Position numbers and translations under genes: made by a program. The notes beneath the pieces are model-generated. The model was not told the origin of the DNA, did no database searches, and saw nothing but the letters and a program-made list of their open reading frames with translations. Below are positions 12,277 to 22,100 of a DNA stretch of 64,000 bases, one piece after another. How positions within the stretch are numbered: the stretch's first letter is position 1; each line of letters starts with the position of its first letter. This DNA is from Symbiodinium kawagutii (lineage: Eukaryota; Sar; Dinophyceae; Suessiales; Symbiodiniaceae): the NCBI GenBank assembly GCA_009767595.1, contig VSDK01012488.1:100674-164673 (forward strand), read 5' to 3'.

Positions 12277-12420
12277 GTAGCAACAGTTGTCGTAGTTCTA
12301 GTTCTAGCAATAGTTCTAGCAGTAATTGTAGTTGTAGTAGTAGAAGTAGAAATAGAAGTAGGAGTAATAATAGTAGTGATGGTCTTCATAATAACAGTAG
12401 CACTGATACTGCAAACATTC
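12165..12420. repeat. Trinucleotide microsatellite (GTT)n/(AGT)n
   Basis: GTAGTAGTC, then (GTT)n with GTC interruptions, then TAG/AGT-rich runs. Cysteine-, threonine- and serine-repeat frames here are by-products. Confidence 0.95.
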
Positions 12421-12836
12421 ATGGAGAGTCCGATTGCTGCAAAGTGTGTGGCTCAGAAGTGATATGAGCAAGCTGTTGGTGGCTTCCAGGGTTCCATGTT
12501 GAGGGTCTTTCTTTGGTTCCTGGCATTGAAATCTACCTTTTCCCATAATCCCCCACGATCTTTTACTTCCAGCAAACAGCTAGAGTTCGGTGAGTCACAT
12601 CCATCATTTGCTGACATAGATGTACACCACGTAGTATGTCTGTCTACTCATCTGCCTGTCTATATGTTCGAACCTAACCTATGAGTCGTACAAGAATGTA
12701 TTAAAACGTGCAGATTGAAAATCAAGTGATGAAGGCAATTCTAAACAAGACTTATCAGCAAACACACACACAAACAAGAACATCAGAAAACTGAACGCAA
12801 AACATTGACAAACATACGAACAAACTACAAACAAGC

Positions 12837-12889
12837 AAACAACCAAACAAACAAACAAACAAACAAACAAACAAACAAACAAACAAACA
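12837..12889. repeat. (AAAC)n microsatellite
   Basis: An uninterrupted run of AAAC units within an A-rich stretch. Confidence 0.95.
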
Positions 12890-13410
12890 TAATCATCAAC
12901 GAGAACAATATCCACATCAGGAGCTGAGAGGACTTGGACGCTGCTCACATCCAACGAACCTCCAAGAACTCGCGCAGCTTTTCGCTCTCAACCTGCCGTT
13001 TTCGCACGGGGTGGAACCTGGATTTACTAAGGAGATCAAGTGGACATCAGTGGGCTAGCATGGAAGCCCCAAAAATTACAAAAAAAACACACACACACAA
13101 CACAAAGATTAATTTAACATGGAATGGGCTACCGATAGATCGATATCAATCAACCACGGTCAGTTTAGCCATAAATAGCCATTATGAAAAAAAATGGTCC
13201 ACCAAGCAACCATTTGGCAATACATTCGGGAAAACAAAAATGGTCAGAACAACCAACAAGCATAGGCTGTAGGTGGTTTGTTCATATCTCCATCAACAAT
13301 CAAGCGAGGCGAAGAACGGACCAATCGACAAACATGAAGCGGAGGGTGAAGCAAGATTTGGTGGCTTCACCAGCATAGGAACCATCCAACCAACTGGTTG
13401 TAATGCACTA

Positions 13411-13514
13411 CTGGATGGTGGTTGAACCACCCCTATGAAAAAGATTGGTCAACCAAGCAACCATTTGTGAATAATTACAAGGGAAAATAAAACATGTTCC
13501 AAACCACCAACCAG
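13411..13514. repeat. Family E TIR element
   Basis: CTGGATGGTGGTTGAACCAC at the left and AAACCACCAACCAG at the right, with the shared interior CACCCCTATGAAA and GGGAAAATAAAACATGTT. Confidence 0.75.
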
Positions 13515-13839
13515 ACTAGATGATGTTGATCCATCCCTCAACCAGAAAACGTGAAAGGATATGTACTCCGCTATAAGCAAACTTTGGATTACAGTCATCA
13601 GTGATCCCCGATAAACCAGCATAATTTCCACAAAAAAAGCCAATTCTCAGCAGTAGGATGTGTTACGGGACGTTGCATCATCAACTTTATCGAGACGCTG
13701 CAGCTGACTTGGGTCTGTTGCTTGACATTCCCAGCAAATAAATCTTACCATAATCCTGTGCCAACAACCATCATCAACCCATGGTTTCAGGGGAAATCCT
13801 ATGCCAACCAGTATCAACCAGTATCAACCCATGGTTTCC

Positions 13840-14020
13840 GGGGATCCCTGGCGGCGTTCCCAATGGCATCGCCGCCATGCGCCGCCACGCGCCGCCACGT
13901 GCCGCCATGCCTTGCCTGTTCCCGGTGGAGGCGGATCTGCATAGCGAAACGTTGGAAGACTTCGACCAAGTCTTTGCGCGTGTCGTTCTCGTTCCTGAGA
14001 TTCAAAGCGAAGGTTCCAGG
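13840..14020 (+). CDS. Candidate coding island, strand uncertain
   Basis: The plus frame reads CLFPVEADLHSETLEDFDQV followed by FARVVLVPEIQSEG in a GC-rich island. It is followed by two near-copies of TTCCAGGGGATCAGTT (about 14010 and 14054). It would be the only clear plus-strand host exon in this part of the window, so I hold it loosely. Confidence 0.25.
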
Positions 14021-14049
14021 GGATCAGTTAAGATATGGTGGTTAAATGT

Positions 14050-14470
14050 GGTTAGTTCCAGGGGATCAGTTGATATGGTGGTTAATATCAATCATTTATA
14101 GTAACAAAAATTGGTAATAAACCATCAAACAGTTCCAGTTGATCAGATCAATAACAGCTGGTTAATGGTTAATTATAGGGTTAACGATGAATAATTAATG
14201 GTTAATTGTATGGTTAATTGATATTGGTTAACCATCAATAGCTGGTTTAGCTGGTTAATAGGGTATAACAAGTAACCATAGTAGGGGATACAGTTGAACC
14301 AGGGTTAACTGACTATTGATATATTGGCTATAGATGTTGATCAACTCGTTGTTATTAATTAATGTTGATCAATTGATATTGGTGAACTGGCTATGGGTCA
14401 GTATTGATGTATGGATATAGAACCACCAACAATCATAGGAAAAAGAATGGTTGATGATGGGCAACATTGC
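14050..14470. repeat. Degenerate GGTTAATA-rich repeats (family C related)
   Basis: Repeated TGGTTAATGGTTAATTA and TAGTAGGGGATACAG motifs resemble reversed family C sequence. No gene is seen. Confidence 0.5.
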
Positions 14471-14603
14471 TTCCAAGTTATACTGAAAGCAGCGCTGTGA
14501 GCGCCTGCGTTTTGCAGGGTTTCAATTTTCTAGGGTTTTGCTTGGAATAAGTACTTTTATTGGCCTGATCATTAAAATCTACTTCTGCAGCACTTAGCCA
14601 AAC

Positions 14604-14838
14604 CAAAAAAAAACAAAAAAAACAAAAAAAACAAAAAAACAAAAAAAACAAAAAAACCAAAGATCTGAGGGAAATGTCTGGGACTTGAGGTCCTGCAATG
14701 GTTGCTGGATTTTTGTTTTTTTTGTTTTTTTTGTTTTTTTTTTTTTTTGTTTTTTTTTGTTTTTTTTGGTTTTTTTGTTTTTTTTTGTTTTTTTTGATTT
14801 TTTTGGTTTTTTTTGTTTTTTTGGTTTTTTGGGTTCCC
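14604..14838. repeat. Complementary (A7-9C)n and (T7-9G)n tracts forming a long imperfect hairpin
   Basis: An A-rich tract punctuated by C (14604-14657) is followed after about 50 bp by a longer T-rich tract punctuated by G (14709-14838). The two can pair. Lysine- and phenylalanine-repeat frames across them are not genes. Confidence 0.9.
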
Positions 14839-14849
14839 GACCATCGGAG

Positions 14850-16160
14850 TGTCTCTGGGGGCCCTTGGGAGTTCCGACCCTCGAAAAAAATATGGAAAAT
14901 AGCAACTACTCCAGTGATCAGACTAGTAGTTATGATAACTTTGTTAATTTTTTTTGGCGCCAGATTAATTAATAATCTAGATTAATTTGAAGTCTTCCTT
15001 CAGCACAATGCTGGCTCTCAGCACTGGTCTTCTTCTTATCTTCTGCTTCTTATTTGCAGCTGCCTGATTAATCCTGATGCGCATTTCCTTTTGCTACTTG
15101 TATCATGCTATGGTATTTAGTTGACTATTCTAGGTGTAGGCAAGGTGTAGGCAAAATTTTTTTGATACGCCTATACCATTGTCCTTTGAACATATTCACA
15201 TTCATGATGCTTAGAGTATTTTGCTAATAGCAAAGATTAGTTAAATTACTATCCAAATAAATATAGTTTTAGTAGATTTAACTTACCATACCTACATAAT
15301 TGCATTGCTAGCATATGAAACCATGCCAAGAATATGCAGAATTGAGGCAGGCTCTGTCTATTGTGGCTAGATCATACTTAGGGTGTTCTTTCATTTATAA
15401 CTAAAACCTTTTGAGGAATAAGACCTTTCAAGGAATGGGCATAGTTTATGCATGTTTCATTTGATTAAGTTTAGTAGGTCTTGTATTTGAAGGTAACTTT
15501 ATTTGCTGTATCTAGGTTACAGTGTTGATGGTAGATGTGGGGCCATTACAAAGACATGTCAAGTTTAAACAATATTTTCTTGCCATGCTTCAGTTTTACC
15601 AAGGGATAAACATGGTTAAGGCAGAGTTTATTTATTGCCTTGAAATCATTATATTCATGCTACATGTTGGAATATTATCAGTATAAAATTTAGGCAGGCT
15701 TCATTTGCTATGTCTGGACTACTATATTTTATATATACATTTTTTTTAATTATTACTAGATTTCACTATAAGAGGCAAATATTCAAATATTAGGTCATTA
15801 GAGGGATAAGTATAGTTTAGGCAGAACTAATTTACTGTACTGTNNNNNNNNNNNNNNNNNNNNNNNNNNNNNNNNNNNNNNNNNNNNNNNNNNNNNNNNN
15901 NNNNNNNNNNNNNNNNNNNNNNNNNNNNNNNNNNNNNNNNNNNNNNNNNNNNNNNNNNNNNNNNNNNNNNNNNNNNNNNNNNNNNNNNNNNNNNNNNNNN
16001 NNNNNNNNNNNNNNNNNNNNNNNNNNNNNNNNNNNNNNNNNNNNNNNNNNNNNNNNNNNNNNNNNNNNNNNNNNNNNNNNNNNNNNNNNNNNNNNNNNNN
16101 NNNNNNNNNNNNNNNNNNNNNNNNNNNNNNNNNNNNNNNAATATAAAGAAATATATATAT

Positions 16161-16220
<60 letters not shown>

Positions 16221-17420
16221 GGCCATCAAAGAGTTGTATAGATTTAGGCAGGCTCTATTTACTGTGTGCCAATATAATACCTAGATCTTGGTTTTATGTA
16301 CAGCTCTTGGATTTTGAAAGGGATAAACCTAGCTTTGGGAGGTTTACTGTAATTTAGTACAGTTTGATTCTGTATTTCATGGATTTTTTGTTGAATTCAA
16401 AGTACGATATCTTTGCAGACTTAGGCCATTGCAAGGATATACAGGATTTAGGTGCCTTTATTTGATGTACCTATAATGGAATCAGACATTGGACTCTTTC
16501 AACAAATTCTCAGGGATGAGGGTCAAATCTAAGCCTCCAAATGCTATTTTTATCGATTTTTACGGGCGCTCAGGACGCTGGCCTCTCAAGTTATATTGTA
16601 TCAGTTAATGGTGGATGTTGCTTTGTGGGTCTCACTTAATGGATGATCAGTTTGGTTTAATGGGTCCCAGAACTAACGGTGGATATATCACTGACTCGAC
16701 CCGTTGTTGGTTGAATAGACTAGTGGTGGAGATATTGATATATGGCTAATATTAACGATTAGTAAGTTAACCAGTTATGGTAGGTCATATGAACCATTAT
16801 CAATATATGCGCCAACTGATAGTTGATTGGAGAATTTACATTGACTATTCAGAACGTATCCAATATATGAGTTAGTTGGTTAACTAATGGTGATTGCATT
16901 AATGCTGGTGGGTTGATTAAATAATTCAAAAGCATGTATACAAGTTATATTAACTATTGTTAACTAACCGTCAAAGACTGTAGGTAACAATCCGACTTAG
17001 GTGGTTCCCCTCGTTACCATAGAGGTAACTGGAAGGGCTAACTTTGCATCAACGTATGTGGTGAATTCAATTCATATTGGAGCACCATTTGGTTTCAAGT
17101 GGTTTCTCACTCACTCATTCATTCACTGGCGGCTCTCTGAAGTTGATTTCTGATGTAGGTGTGTGTGTGTGTCTGTATCTGGTGTATGTGTAAATATACC
17201 ATCTCATACATATGAATATGCTTTTTTGAATGTTTGATGTGGAATCATATTAACATATTGACATTCCCCGCAATCCTGATGATATCGTCCTAACAATCTT
17301 CGTCATCAGCATTGCTGGTTGGCATCGCTGCCATCTTCATTCACCTCGTCGCAACTGGGAAACTGACACCACGACATACTGTACGGTCATGAGCGCTTCC
17401 ACCACAATTTGCCAAAGACA
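14850..17420. other. AT-rich spacer, no gene recognised
   Basis: This is the most AT-rich part of the window. It has repeated phrases such as TTAGGCAGGCT and TTTACTGT, a (TA)n tract at 16140-16219, and no convincing frames. The gap lies inside it. Confidence 0.5.
15844..16139. other. Assembly gap (296 N)
   Basis: A run of undetermined bases. The flanking (TA)n run at 16140 suggests an assembly break at a simple repeat. Confidence 0.99.
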
Positions 17421-17518
17421 AATTGATGGTTTCTCAAAATAGGGTAACCCCAAAAATGGTTGGTTCATTACTATGACTAGCTGTATGAGAGACATCCATC
17501 TGACTTTTTTTTTGTAGG

Positions 17519-17807
17519 TCGCACTCTGGAGGCGGCACGGCTTGTGAGCACCAACAAGCGGAAACAAACATTTGAAGGGCATGTATCCAACCAATCAGCT
17601 CCCACGCAAGCCACCTCTGACAACGTGCGCAGCACAACTGTTATTCGACAAAACGCTTCCGACACATGCTTCGCTCAGACTGCCATGCTAGCTCCGATTC
17701 AGCTCCCAGCTGGGTTGCCGGCTTCTATCGATTCCCGTCGCCTTCGGTTCTCCATGTCCGCACAAAGCAATCCGGGGCAGGCACCTCACAGAGTGCGAGA
17801 GCGATAG
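17519..17807 (+). CDS. Candidate 3' exon, strand uncertain
   Basis: A polypyrimidine run ending TTTTTTTTTGTAG precedes a plus frame reading RTLEAARLVSTNKRKQTFEG that stays open to a stop at 17807. The minus strand is also open in part. It lies in a GC-rich block (17.5-18.7 kb) distinct from its surroundings. No family is recognised. Confidence 0.22.
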
Positions 17808-17995
17808 GGAAACCGCTGTCCGGTTCGGCCGCGTCAGGCCGCCCACAAGCTGTGCAGGGGCGCTACCTGCCCGTGCCTCTCAGTCTCTGCCGCTGCTTGT
17901 CTCAGAGCTCACCAAAAGTTTCAAAACGCTGTCTTACACAAGGATTCTGTTTCTTGCGTGGCCCCCTACTGCGGCCTGTCGTTTCTTTCTGGTAA

Positions 17996-18640
17996 TCAGG
18001 ACAGCTCCTCCTCAGAAAAGTCCATGTCCTCCTCTTCTTCGGATTGCCCTTCATTCGTCTCGACTGTGGCTGTCTCGTCTTCATCGTCCGACGCCGCCAT
18101 CAGGACGTTGACCCGGTTCAGTTGGAAGCTGATGTCATATGTGATTCCGTGGAAGGAGGCTTGAACGCCCACACGGGTACACCTCATCTCCATGGGCACG
18201 TGCGGATGCAAGCTCTCCCAAATCTGTTCATACAAGCGAACTTGCGTGCTGGAGCGGGCAACCCATTGTGCCAATGGCGGGATTGCATCCCACTGGGGAG
18301 TGGTGTCACACACGCTCCTTGGTGGTAGGGCGGGAATGCGACCGGTCACGTCATGGAACGTGACGCGCGTGCCCGGCATCCAATCATGCATGAGACCAGG
18401 GGTTTGGAAGTCGAGCAAACTCCAGAAGCCGCTGTTTCTCAAAAAGCTATGGAACTGCCGTGACGGGCATTCCACAGTGAGCGGTGTCCACTCCCTGCTG
18501 GCTGCTTCCTCCAAGACTCGTCTGGCCCCACGGGCAAACGTAGTGCACACCGTCCATGCCACCAGCGTGGCAGGCCACCCCAGTAGTTCTAGGGTCAGGG
18601 TAAGCAGTTCCATCTCGACGGCCAAGACTTGGAGGAGCAT
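17996..18640 (-). CDS. Hypothetical protein or terminal exon with acidic C-terminus
   Basis: A 214-codon minus frame with an ATG at 18640 and stop at 17996-17998. It starts leucine-rich, has a central SLLDFQTPGLMHDWMPGTRV region, and ends in an acidic tail containing SEEEEDMDFSEEELS. An AG acceptor-like TGAGTAG just upstream (about 18655) allows it to be the last exon of a gene whose earlier exons lie beyond the LINE at 29-31 kb, but I could not match phases. The antisense frame on the plus strand is longer but less protein-like. No family is recognised. Confidence 0.45.
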   Translation of the reverse strand: MLLQVLAVEMELLTLTLELLGWPATLVAWTVCTTFARGARRVLEEAASREWTPLTVECPSRQFHSFLRNSGFWSLLDFQTPGLMHDWMPGTRVTFHDVTGRIPALPPRSVCDTTPQWDAIPPLAQWVARSSTQVRLYEQIWESLHPHVPMEMRCTRVGVQASFHGITYDISFQLNRVNVLMAASDDEDETATVETNEGQSEEEEDMDFSEEELS

Positions 18641-18833
18641 CGCTACGGACCTACTCAGTAATTACTCTCTGACTCGGGGGCCCCCACGGCTGCAAGAGAA
18701 ACAGCTCTCTTCAAGCTCACGGCCCTTGTGCCGTCTGCAGTGGTATGAAGCCATGTCCGTATATTTACATGCATACATGTATTTGTATATATATATATAT
18801 ATAAATATGTTTACATATCATTTTTAAAGATCT

Positions 18834-19000
18834 CTATATAGATGTCTCGGTACATCTCGAAAAATCTGCAAAACGTTGCGTTTCTCTCATCAACACAATG
18901 CATGCTTGACAACAATCTCTATCCATGTTTCCGTTCGATGCCATGTGTGCTACCAAATTTGTTCTTGTCCATCTGACTGGTGTCTTCAACCCCTCTGAAA
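18834..19000 (-). CDS. Candidate exon between the acidic-tail ORF and the LINE
   Basis: The minus frame reads RWTRTNLVAHMASNGNMDRD followed by CCQACIVLMRETQRFADF, protein-like in this frame only. A GT donor-like GTACCG follows near 18850. Phase did not connect to the ORF at 17996-18640. Confidence 0.27.
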
Positions 19001-19025
19001 CATATGAGTTCATCACCCGTTATGT

Positions 19026-19084
19026 GGCTATGGATCAAAACCCCGTACCCCTGGTTCCCCTATCATTAGCCATTGTCATCCCTA
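19026..19084. repeat. Left half of a family B element interrupted by the LINE
   Basis: It starts GGCTATGGATCAAAACCCCG and runs through GGTTCCCCTATCATT into the left target-site duplicate. Its missing remainder is at 29090-29144. Joined, the two match the uninterrupted copy at 34504-34611 in order and length. Confidence 0.88.
19068..19084. repeat. Left target-site duplication of the LINE (17 bp)
   Basis: AGCCATTGTCATCCCTA is identical to 29073-29089. The flanking bases differ (T before and G after here; A before and T after on the right), which fixes the duplication at 17 bp. Confidence 0.93.
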
Positions 19085-19148
19085 GCCTCAAACCGGCGCT
19101 TCCCAGTAGAGTGGGCAGGTAGCAGCAGACGGCCGGTAGTATTGTGCA
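19085..19148 (+). other. LINE 5' UTR
   Basis: Only 64 bp separate the end of the left duplicate from the ORF1 ATG. It is GC-rich (GGCGCTTCCCAGTAGAGTGG, then ACGGCCGGTAG) and has an in-frame TAG at 19137-19139, so the ATG at 19149 is the first possible start. Any promoter must lie here or inside ORF1. I see no spliced-leader relic. Confidence 0.75.
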
Positions 19149-22100
19149 ATGGTTGAACCTCCTCGGGGTATGCACCTGATGGTGCTGTCGCTGGGGGAAT
19201 CTTCGATGAGGGTAGCAACTACGTTGGGAGAGGGAACCCTGCATACCGACAAGTGCTGGGTGAAGCAGATGGTGATCGGTCTTGAGCTCACTCTTGACCG
19301 GTATCGAATTTCCTGGTGTGAAGGTGAGTTTCATATTTATGCCTGGAGGGAGGAAGGTGCACTACTCTTTCTCAAACCTTGTCTCAAGCGGGGCAGGGTC
19401 AATGCGGCAGAAGTTTTTGCAGGCCTTGCGGGATGGACCTCAGTGGTTGACAAGGCAGGATTTGACACAAGGTTGATCATCGAGAAGGACGAGGACACTG
19501 CAAAGTGTGCTGCCAAAAAGTTCGATGCTCCGGTGATGACAGCCAATCAATATATCCAAGGGGTGCTGGGGGGTGTGGAATACTCCCTAGTTGTCCTATG
19601 GGATGATGTCACTTCAGCCTCTACATGGGTTGCTGTAGGTTTGGCGAATGTTGGATTGGTGGTGGGTTCCCCGCCATGCCCACCATGGTCCACAGCGGCC
19701 AATGCCTATGGTCTGGAAGTGGAAGAGGGCCAAAGCTTCATGGAATTTCTGCAGTGGACTGCTCATATTGCCATGCCTTTGGTGATTGTTGAGAACGTTC
19801 CTGGAATCCTCAAGCATGCTGATTTCAGGCTCATGGTGCAGAAAATCGAGAAGATGGGACTCTACCTAGCTCTGTCTGGGGTGTTCAATTGCAAGCACAT
19901 CTTGCCGCTCAACCGTGATCGATGGATTGGGACGTTTGTACATACTTCAGTCAGGCTAGACGCTGGACGTGTACAGATGGCGAATTCGATTTCATTCTCC
20001 AATCGCTCATTTTCATCTGTCTCATCATCACCAACCATAGACATTGTCGATGTGTCTCATGTCAACATGTCTAGTGATGAGCGTCATGACCTGAAGGTGC
20101 AGCCACATGCTCTCCATGCCATGGGTAATGTTGAGTTTGCGCCACAATGGTTGAAGGAGAAAGTCAAAACATGCACTCCAGAGGACTTGATCCAAGGACG
20201 AGTTCTGAATGTGGATGCCCAATACAAAGGGTTCATGGCTATGTATGGAAGTCAACACAAGTTGGACCCAAAGCTGCTCGCATCCAAAGGACTTCACACA
20301 GTCATCATGCAGGACGAGCAAGGCTATAGGTACATATCACCATGGGAAATGTTGTCGGCCATGGGTTACACCCCATGCACCGTGTTGAGTGAGGACATGG
20401 TCAAGTCATGGCGCATGGCAGGAAATGGGATAGCTAGTGCTCACGTGTGGCTGGCCATTTACAAAACCCACATCATGTTGGGGAGCGAGTCACCTTTTGT
20501 TCCCATGCTTGATGTGTCTCAGGAGATCCAGGAATTGAAAGCGCAGGGAATCCAACTCTCAGAGTTTGAAGCTGTGAAGGAAGAAGGTTTTTGGGTACTC
20601 AAGAAACCCACCATGGATGAACATGACGATGATCGCAATGATACTAAGAAAAGAAGGGTGGATGAACAGGTTGTTGACCAAACTGTTCCACCTACGGTGC
20701 CATTTTCACTTGAGCAAGTTGGATGCACCAAGAATTTCGAAGTTGCGCCAGAGTTTGCTCAGCTTGGTGACCCACGCAAAATCGCTGCTGCATGGTGTAA
20801 TCAGGTAGGAGTTGTTGCGGTCCTCCAACATGCTGAGAAACATTGGATCATGATTGTCAATGGTTCGATTGGTGAGACAGTTGCTGATTTGGTTACACGG
20901 GGTTTGCCACATGCCAAGCAGATCCATTTCCATGCTTTCAAGTTGCAGGGAAGCGATGCCGAATGGTCCAGCACTGTTGACAAAGCCACCATGTGTAATG
21001 TCATTTTCACACCGGTGTCGCAACACATCGTGGTACATGTGCCGAGATTGAGTACTGAAGTCACTTTGCAAGTTGATGTCACTTGGACAGTGAAGACCAT
21101 GCTGGCCTATGTTGCAACACAGTTGCAATGCAATCCAGATGCCATTGCTGTGATGCGCAATCAGAGTGTGCTCAGTGACCAGGACTACTTGAATGCATAT
21201 GAGAGTACCGAGTACAAGCTCACCTTCAAAGCTTGCATGCCAGGGTACGTTGCGTGGGACCGTGAAGCCAAATCCATCCAGGACCCAGGCCTCAAACCCG
21301 AAACACCAGGACAACATCGCATTGTTGCCAGACATCCCATGCGAAAGGTCATTCGAACATGTGTGTACCAGCCAGAAAACACGATTGCACAAATCATTCA
21401 GATGCTTTTTCCTGATTTGGTTGCCTCGGTGTCATGGACTGCTCATTCAAGTGCGGGACGGATTGACTCCAATTCTGTCATCGGCAAGTTGGATGCTTTC
21501 ACCATTCAATGGGAAACTCTGCGACCAATGGCACCCACGGTTGTTGAAAAGGCCAGCTTGGGAACACCCGTGGATTCCAGTGGCAACCAGGTGTGTTATG
21601 CATTGGGGGGTGTCAGGCTCTCCATTCGGTCACCTCTCAAGGTGCGTGCAGCAGACATGTGGTGCCCATTGCACCAAACATTGGCACACATCGGTGCCAG
21701 TTTCCTGCAGCAGACACAAGCAAATGTGAGCATGTTGTGTGAATCAGGGCCTAGGGTTCTTGATCCTTGCACCAAAGTTTCGCATGTGAACACCAATGAT
21801 GTGATCAGCTTTCGACTATGCCCGCTACTTGGTGGGGGTAAGCACGATGCCCTCAAAAACAAGCTGAAAGGCATGCTGGTTGCACGGGGTGTGGCAGAAG
21901 CTGATGTTGCTGAGCGGGTCACCAACTTGCTCAATAAAGTGCCCATTGAACACATCGCCAAGTACAAAGACAATGCAGATGGTGATTTCTGGACGAAACT
22001 GAAAGATGATGCTAGTGATGCAAAGTTTCGGTTGATCACGCCTGGAGAACTGAAACAATTCCAGGCCAAACAACGAAAGAACAAAGGGGAGAGCAGTCGA

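Noticed and set aside
14572-14985. Lysine-rich and phenylalanine-rich frames
   Set aside because: Translations of the A/T-rich punctuated tracts, open in several frames.
18192-18827. 211-codon plus-strand frame
   Set aside because: It is antisense to the more protein-like 214-codon minus ORF and its C-terminus is translated from a (TA)n tract.
19085-19148. Relic of the dinoflagellate spliced leader at the LINE 5' end
   Set aside because: GCCTCAAACC only loosely resembles the leader's end and adjoins the target duplicate directly; there is no convincing match.
20700-21392. 228-codon minus-strand frame inside ORF1, and other long minus frames in the LINE
   Set aside because: Antisense shadows of the ORF1 and ORF2 reading frames.
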